Made by a program: the position numbers and the translations under genes. Positions 6,950-10,590 of a stretch of DNA of 10,590 bases are shown here, one piece after another; positions within the stretch are counted from its first letter, which is position 1; each line of letters begins with the position of its first letter. This stretch comes from an uncultured beta proteobacterium (GTDB lineage Bacteria > Pseudomonadota > Gammaproteobacteria > Burkholderiales > Burkholderiaceae): the NCBI GenBank assembly GCA_903845455.1, contig CAIMXN010000135.1:1-10590 (forward strand). The letters run 5' to 3'. The notes below the pieces were generated by a model. That model did no database searches and had not been told where the DNA came from. It saw nothing but the letters and a program-made list of their open reading frames with translations.

Positions 6950-9335
6950 TACGTTTAGCACTGGTATTGCGAACTGGCGGTTTAGTACCAGCGGGCTTAC
7001 TCATCGATCTGCCAGGCTTGGATTGCTTACCACCTGCTTTACCATTTTTACGGCTAGCATTACTTTTAGATTGCGTTGCTCCTAGGGTGCCGGCTGATTT
7101 TGCGGCATTCACATTCACACCACCATGTTTGGTGGGGGTTTTGCTGGAGGGCCTGCTTTTCTGCGAAGCAGCTGTCTTATTAGGTCGCCCGGTATCGCTT
7201 GCCAGAATCAGTTGACGCCTAGATCCACTCGCTTCAGCACCTGCAGCTTTCACTAGGCTGAACTCAATTTTGCGAGCATCCAAATCGACTCGGCTGACTA
7301 GAACATGCACTCGATCACCTAAGCGATACCGAATGCCAGTTCTTTCACCACGCAATTCTTGGCGTGCCTCGTCATATTGGAAGTAATCCCCACCCAATTC
7401 AGTGACGTGGACCATACCCTCAACGAAGAGACTCTCTAGTTGAATGAATAAACCAAAGTTTGCTACCCCGGTAACGGCACCAGCATATTCTTGACCTAAA
7501 TGGTCACGCATGTAGTAACACTTCAGCCAAGCCTCAACGTCACGCGATGCTTCATCAGCGCGGCGCTCATTGGATGAACAGTGCACGCCCAATTGACCCC
7601 AAATAGGCAATGCAGCATTAGCCCCTTTAGGCAATCTAGTGCCTTTAGCAGAAGCATCTTTTGCATCACTATGGGATTTTTTAGCATTGACTGCGTTCTC
7701 CCTACCCTTACCTTTACGTGGCAAAGTCAGGTTCAAAGGCACCAAAGGTGGCAATACCGGGACATATGGCTTCTTCGCTAAGATAGATTTGATAACACGA
7801 TGTGTGAGCAAATCTGGATAGCGCCGAATTGGGCTCGTGAAATGAGAATACGCTGGGTAAGCTAAACCAAAGTGACCTTCATTGTCAGGTTGGTACATCG
7901 CTTGCTGCATAGAACGCAAAACTACCGATTGCAGCATATTCATGTCTGGTCGATCTTTGATTTCACGCATGAGTTTTGCGTAATCTTTTGGCTTTGGTTT
8001 CTCGCCACCACCTAGGGATAGTCCAGAGGTCCGCAATACTTGGCGCAAAGTCACTAACTTTTCTTCGGAAGGTTCACCATGCACACGATAAAGACTGAGA
8101 TATTTATTCTTATCAATGAAATCCGCTGCACAGACGTTAGCCGTCAACATGCATTCTTCAATTAAGCGATGGGCGTCATTACGCAGTCGTGGCTCAATCC
8201 GCAGAATTTTGCCAAGCTCATTGCTAATGATCTGCGTCTCGGTCGTTTCAAACTCAATCGCACCACGTTTATGGCGTGCTTCAAGCAAAATGTTGTAAAG
8301 CGCATAAAGATTATCCAACAAAGGTCTGAATTCAGAAAAGCGTGCTGCCTCTGGGCCCTTGGTATTAGAAAGAATCTCCCACACAATGTCATAAGTGAAG
8401 CGCTGTGCAGAATGCATGACGGCTGGATAAAACTGATAAGCCAAAACAATCCCACTATTGTCAACAACCGAGTCACAAACCATACACAAACGATCGACAC
8501 CAGGATTTAATGAGCAAAGACCATTGGAGATTTTCTCGGGCAGCATGGGGATCACCCGCCTAGGAAAATATACCGAAGTTGCGCGCAATAAACCTTCATC
8601 ATCCAGTGGATGACCTGGCTTCACATAATGTGATACATCGGCAATCGCCACAATTAAGCGCCATGCTTTGGTTTTGCCATACATGACTGGTTCGCAGTAA
8701 ACGGCATCATCAAAGTCGCGCGCATCAGCGCCGTCAATGGTCACTAATGGCACATCGCGCAAATCGACTCGTCCTTCAAGATCAGACTGTTGCACAGTAT
8801 CAGGAAGCGCAGCAGCCTCCTTCATGGCAGCAGCAGAGAACTCATGGGGGACACCATATTTGCGTACGGCAATCTCGATCTCCATACCGGGGTCGTCAAT
8901 CTCCCCTAGCACTTCCACAACACGGCCAACTGCTTGTCGATAACTATCGGGATAGTCAATGATCTCCACGCTCACGACTTGACCCAACTTCGCATTACCA
9001 TGCGCTTTAGGTGGAATCAAAATATCGTGACCGATACGCATATCTTCTGGAGCAACAATTAATACGCCATTCTCATTTAAGAGTCGGCCAATCACTACTT
9101 TGTTGGCATGGAGCACAACCTCAACAATCTGCCCCTCAGGGCGACCACGGCGATCGGTTCCTAAAACTCGGACATTGACTCTGTCACCATGCATCACGCG
9201 TGACATTTCCTTTTCCGAAAGGAAAATATCTTCACCGCCATCATCAGGGATAACAAATCCAAATCCATCTCGGTGTCCTTGAACTGTCCCTAAGCGGTCA
9301 GCCTCACGCGGCACCAAGTCTTTTGCTTTACGCAT
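6945..9335 (-). CDS. rnr: Ribonuclease R (3'-5' exoribonuclease) with unusual linker and tail
   Basis: RNase R is a processive 3'-5' exoribonuclease of the RNB (RNase II) family that degrades structured RNA and takes part in rRNA, tmRNA-linked and mRNA turnover. It has 796 residues. Domains in order are cold-shock domains (about 15-180, beginning GTVQGHRDGFGFVIPDDG); the RNB core with TIDGADARDFDDAV (D201, D207, D209 and D210 are the expected metal ligands) and SPIRRYPDLLTHR (501-513); the HCSSNERRADEA block (585-596); an S1 domain (about 617-696); and a 100-residue Lys/Arg/Ser-rich tail. The start is well supported by AAAGGA just upstream. Oddities: the N-terminal winged-helix segment usual in RNase R is absent, and residues about 522-579 form a longer, low-complexity linker than in E. 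coli. It heads the rnr-rlmB operon. Confidence 0.95.
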   Translation of the reverse strand: MRKAKDLVPREADRLGTVQGHRDGFGFVIPDDGGEDIFLSEKEMSRVMHGDRVNVRVLGTDRRGRPEGQIVEVVLHANKVVIGRLLNENGVLIVAPEDMRIGHDILIPPKAHGNAKLGQVVSVEIIDYPDSYRQAVGRVVEVLGEIDDPGMEIEIAVRKYGVPHEFSAAAMKEAAALPDTVQQSDLEGRVDLRDVPLVTIDGADARDFDDAVYCEPVMYGKTKAWRLIVAIADVSHYVKPGHPLDDEGLLRATSVYFPRRVIPMLPEKISNGLCSLNPGVDRLCMVCDSVVDNSGIVLAYQFYPAVMHSAQRFTYDIVWEILSNTKGPEAARFSEFRPLLDNLYALYNILLEARHKRGAIEFETTETQIISNELGKILRIEPRLRNDAHRLIEECMLTANVCAADFIDKNKYLSLYRVHGEPSEEKLVTLRQVLRTSGLSLGGGEKPKPKDYAKLMREIKDRPDMNMLQSVVLRSMQQAMYQPDNEGHFGLAYPAYSHFTSPIRRYPDLLTHRVIKSILAKKPYVPVLPPLVPLNLTLPRKGKGRENAVNAKKSHSDAKDASAKGTRLPKGANAALPIWGQLGVHCSSNERRADEASRDVEAWLKCYYMRDHLGQEYAGAVTGVANFGLFIQLESLFVEGMVHVTELGGDYFQYDEARQELRGERTGIRYRLGDRVHVLVSRVDLDARKIEFSLVKAAGAEASGSRRQLILASDTGRPNKTAASQKSRPSSKTPTKHGGVNVNAAKSAGTLGATQSKSNASRKNGKAGGKQSKPGRSMSKPAGTKPPVRNTSAKRK

Positions 9336-9367
9336 TTAATTCCTTTAGCAATACTTGCCTTGTTTTT

Positions 9368-9381
9368 ATATCAATTGATAT
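9368..9381. promoter_or_regulatory. 14-bp palindrome upstream of rnr
   Basis: ATATCAATTGATAT is a perfect palindrome 33 bases upstream of the rnr start. It contains TATCA-AT-TGATA, the same half-sites as TATCA-TA-TGATA in the rpiA/tal region. It may be an operator for rnr or just AT-rich promoter sequence. On the minus strand GATATAAA follows, with a possible -10 TATAAA but no good -35 box. Confidence 0.35.
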
Positions 9382-9477
9382 CTATTTTGTTATGAATAAG
9401 GCCACTTTATCAAACCATCAAGTCTGAAGGGGAAAAGCCAAATTGGGTTAGAAAAGCACTAAATACACCCATCCCTC

Positions 9478-9483
9478 TATAAT
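9478..9483 (+). promoter_or_regulatory. -10 box of the tRNA-Leu promoter
   Basis: A perfect TATAAT ends 8 bases before the first base of the tRNA gene. No -35 box near consensus is seen at 16-18 bases. The expected start, about 7 bases downstream (near 9490), would leave a precursor leader of only one to three bases. Confidence 0.6.
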
Positions 9484-9491
9484 AGTGGCAT

Positions 9492-9578
9492 GCCCAGGTG
9501 GCGAAATTGGTAGACGCACCAGCTTCAGGTGCTGGCGATCGTAAGGTTGTGGGGGTTCGAGTCCCTTCCTGGGCACCA
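9492..9578 (+). tRNA. tRNA-Leu (anticodon CAG)
   Basis: This is an 87-base class II tRNA with encoded CCA. The acceptor stem pairs GCCCAGG (9492-9498) with CCTGGGC (9568-9574), followed by A and CCA (9575-9578). The D-arm region contains AAATTGGTAGACGC. The anticodon stem CCAGC/GCTGG (9519-9523, 9531-9535) encloses the loop TTCAGGT with CAG at 9526-9528, which reads the CUG leucine codon. A long variable arm follows, then the T arm with loop TTCGAGT (9556-9562) on a stem with two G-T pairs. The long variable arm and anticodon fit leucine. Confidence 0.97.
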
Positions 9579-9727
9579 AACAAGGCTTAACGGCGCTCTG
9601 CGCCTGTAACTACCAGACTATTATAAAGAGTTTTAGCACTTTCTACTTAAAAAATACCTAAAGCTGTCAAGGGGGTCTCTTTTAAAGTTGTTCACCTATT
9701 TGCATCCGTTGACCCCTACTATCCAAT
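9579..9727. other. AT-rich spacer after tRNA-Leu, no gene seen
   Basis: No ORF or known RNA is recognised here. A short hairpin GGCGC-TCT-GCGCC (9592-9604) lies 14 bases after the tRNA but has no T-run, so it is at best a processing or weak termination signal. A distant inverted pair GGGGTC (9672-9677) and GACCCC (9711-9716) is also present, with no known role. Confidence 0.4.
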
Positions 9728-9755
9728 TTGCCCAATCTTTATTGGTAGCTATAAT
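9728..9755 (+). promoter_or_regulatory. Promoter of the secreted-protein gene
   Basis: TTGCCC (9728-9733) and a perfect TATAAT (9750-9755) are separated by 16 bases, predicting a start near 9762 and a leader of about 31 bases. The spacer contains an inverted repeat CCAAT-CTTT-ATTGG (9732-9745) that could bind a regulator. Confidence 0.55.
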
Positions 9756-9792
9756 CGGTAACTTAAGAGCATGCACAGAAAGATGAGAAATC

Positions 9793-10431
9793 ATGACTAG
9801 GCAAACAATGAGTGCACTAATACTTGCTATTGCTGCTTTTACAATCGCTGCAGATCCAGCGCTCGCGAAGACAAACGCTCCTCAGCAAACTCTAGTCGGT
9901 GTGATCCAAACCATATCAATAGACATGGCTGATGGGTTTCCATCAAATGGCCTGCGTACAGTCTTTTTTGACGTCAAGACTAATGCCAAGAGTGGGATCA
10001 CTTCAGGCTCACTATTCCTAGATAACACGGCACAGAAGAAGGCATTTCATATGAATGTTGACTGTCTGGTTGTGAGATCTAACGCAGCCTATCTGAGCGG
10101 CGTTGTCTATCAATCTACCCAAGAAGCCGATGTCGGCCAGACTTGGGTGATGAAAGTGATTGATAACAGCAATTCTGTAAGCCCAACTCACTCACAAATC
10201 ACTGGTCTTTACAGCAACAAGCCAGGCAATATCAAAGGCAGCCCTTTATTATTTATTGCGCCGCTCGGCAACTGTAAAAACACTCAAGTGCAGTCTTTCC
10301 TGGATGGCACACTGGTCGTCGGAAATGGCGCAAACGATGGCAAGACCCTCAAAGTTATACCGTTTGATATCCCCGACCAAAGAGATAACCCCGCCGAGCA
10401 TGGCTTTGCATACATCAATACAAGGGACTAG
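9793..10431 (+). CDS. Secreted protein of unknown function with signal peptide
   Basis: I do not recognise a named family. The 212-residue product starts with a Sec signal peptide: a basic N-end (MTRQ), a hydrophobic core (about 7-20) and an A-x-A cleavage site at A23-L24-A25, predicting export to the periplasm or outside. The mature part, about 187 residues, alternates short hydrophobic strands with Gly/Asn/Ser turns. The segment TVFFDVKTNAKSG (57-69), SGSLFLDN (71-78), a strand with DCLVV (90-94), a strand with LSGVVYQS (101-108) and WVMKVIDN (118-125) resembles small beta-sandwich domains common in secreted bacterial proteins; this is an inference. C91 and C161 are the only cysteines and could form a disulphide. 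There are no membrane segments after the signal, no catalytic motif and no lipobox. The ribosome binding site is weak (AGAAAGATGAGA). It has its own promoter and looks like a single-gene unit after tRNA-Leu. Confidence 0.8.
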   Translation: MTRQTMSALILAIAAFTIAADPALAKTNAPQQTLVGVIQTISIDMADGFPSNGLRTVFFDVKTNAKSGITSGSLFLDNTAQKKAFHMNVDCLVVRSNAAYLSGVVYQSTQEADVGQTWVMKVIDNSNSVSPTHSQITGLYSNKPGNIKGSPLLFIAPLGNCKNTQVQSFLDGTLVVGNGANDGKTLKVIPFDIPDQRDNPAEHGFAYINTRD

Positions 10432-10456
10432 TTAAAAATAGGTCACTGGAGTAGTG

Positions 10457-10519
10457 ATGTTTCTTGGTTTCGTGGAGTCCTTTTGCAGGATTATTTTCCA
10501 CCCCATGTCAGAGAATTAA
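10457..10519 (+). CDS. Possible 20-codon leader peptide ORF
   Basis: An ATG at 10457 with a well-placed GGAG (10448-10451, five bases before it) opens a 20-codon ORF ending in TAA at 10519. The peptide is hydrophobic with four Phe. Its last codons overlap the 5' arm of the inverted repeat at 10505-10554, the arrangement expected of a translated leader controlling a terminator. No promoter of its own is seen. It could be a chance ORF in the 3' UTR of the secreted-protein gene. Confidence 0.25.
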   Translation: MFLGFVESFCRIIFHPMSEN

Positions 10520-10557
10520 AAACTTTGCTTGCGCAAACTTTAGTCACCTGACATTTT
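10505..10557 (+). terminator. Terminator-like inverted repeat, possible attenuator
   Basis: ATGTCAG (10505-10511) pairs with CTGACAT (10548-10554), and an inner TTTGC/GCAAA hairpin with loop TTGC (10524-10537) lies between them. The 3' arm runs into a T-run (10554-10558). A smaller hairpin AGTCCT/AGGATT (10476-10492) precedes it. It could end the secreted-protein transcript about 120 bases after its stop codon, or act as an attenuator for a gene beyond the window. The large interior loop makes it weaker than the terminator at 4314. Confidence 0.35.
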
Positions 10558-10590
10558 TGTAGCCATTGATCAAATTTTGGCCAATCTTTC

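Noticed and set aside
8162..8510. Open frames of about 112 codons on both strands inside rnr
   Set aside because: They are shadows of the RNase R coding sequence, with no ribosome binding sites or recognisable protein features.
9492..9590. tRNA-Leu as an attachment site of an integrated element
   Set aside because: No integrase gene and no repeat of the tRNA 3' end is seen elsewhere in the window.
9592..9604. GGCGC-TCT-GCGCC hairpin as the tRNA-Leu terminator
   Set aside because: It has a 5-bp stem with a 3-base loop and no T-run; the evidence is too weak.

Overview
The window looks like a chromosomal housekeeping segment from a betaproteobacterium of the Burkholderiaceae, most likely Polynucleobacter or a close relative. 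The grounds are the protein sequences: a two-domain ArgA, a very Burkholderiales-like YggX, class I transaldolase, RNase R and RlmB. Moderate GC, short intergenic gaps and AT-rich promoters also fit. The genus call is from memory of these families, not from a search. No mobile element, CRISPR array or defence or biosynthetic island is visible.

Layout. The left 2.36 kb is the 5' two-thirds of hrpA (DEAH-box RNA helicase, minus strand), running off the left edge. Seventeen bases separate its start from the divergent argA (N-acetylglutamate synthase), which is followed by the small iron/oxidative-stress gene yggX. Between yggX and the convergent rpiA lies a 272-base gap. It holds a well-formed sigma70-type promoter, a row of hairpins and a strong intrinsic terminator, and is best read as an undescribed small RNA of about 160 nt. 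rpiA (minus) and tal (plus) are divergent pentose phosphate pathway genes that share a control region with two perfect palindromes. tal meets rlmB tail to tail with 5 bases between them. rnr and rlmB form a minus-strand RNA-metabolism operon, and their spacer is a 12-bp tandem array that repeats in-frame stop codons. Upstream of rnr is a palindrome with the same half-sites as one in the rpiA/tal region, then a tRNA-Leu(CAG) gene with a -10 box almost touching it. The right end carries a secreted protein of unknown function and, after it, a possible 20-codon leader ORF overlapping a terminator-like inverted repeat.

How the genes relate. HrpA, RNase R, RlmB and the tRNA belong to RNA processing and translation. 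ArgA commits glutamate to arginine synthesis. RpiA and transaldolase are both in the non-oxidative pentose phosphate branch, so the shared palindromic region is a sensible place for joint control.

The coding genes are mostly ordinary. The points worth attention are non-coding or architectural: the candidate small RNA, the rpiA/tal operators, the possibly leaderless argA transcript, the stop-codon repeat, the altered RNase R architecture and the right-end leader-like structure.
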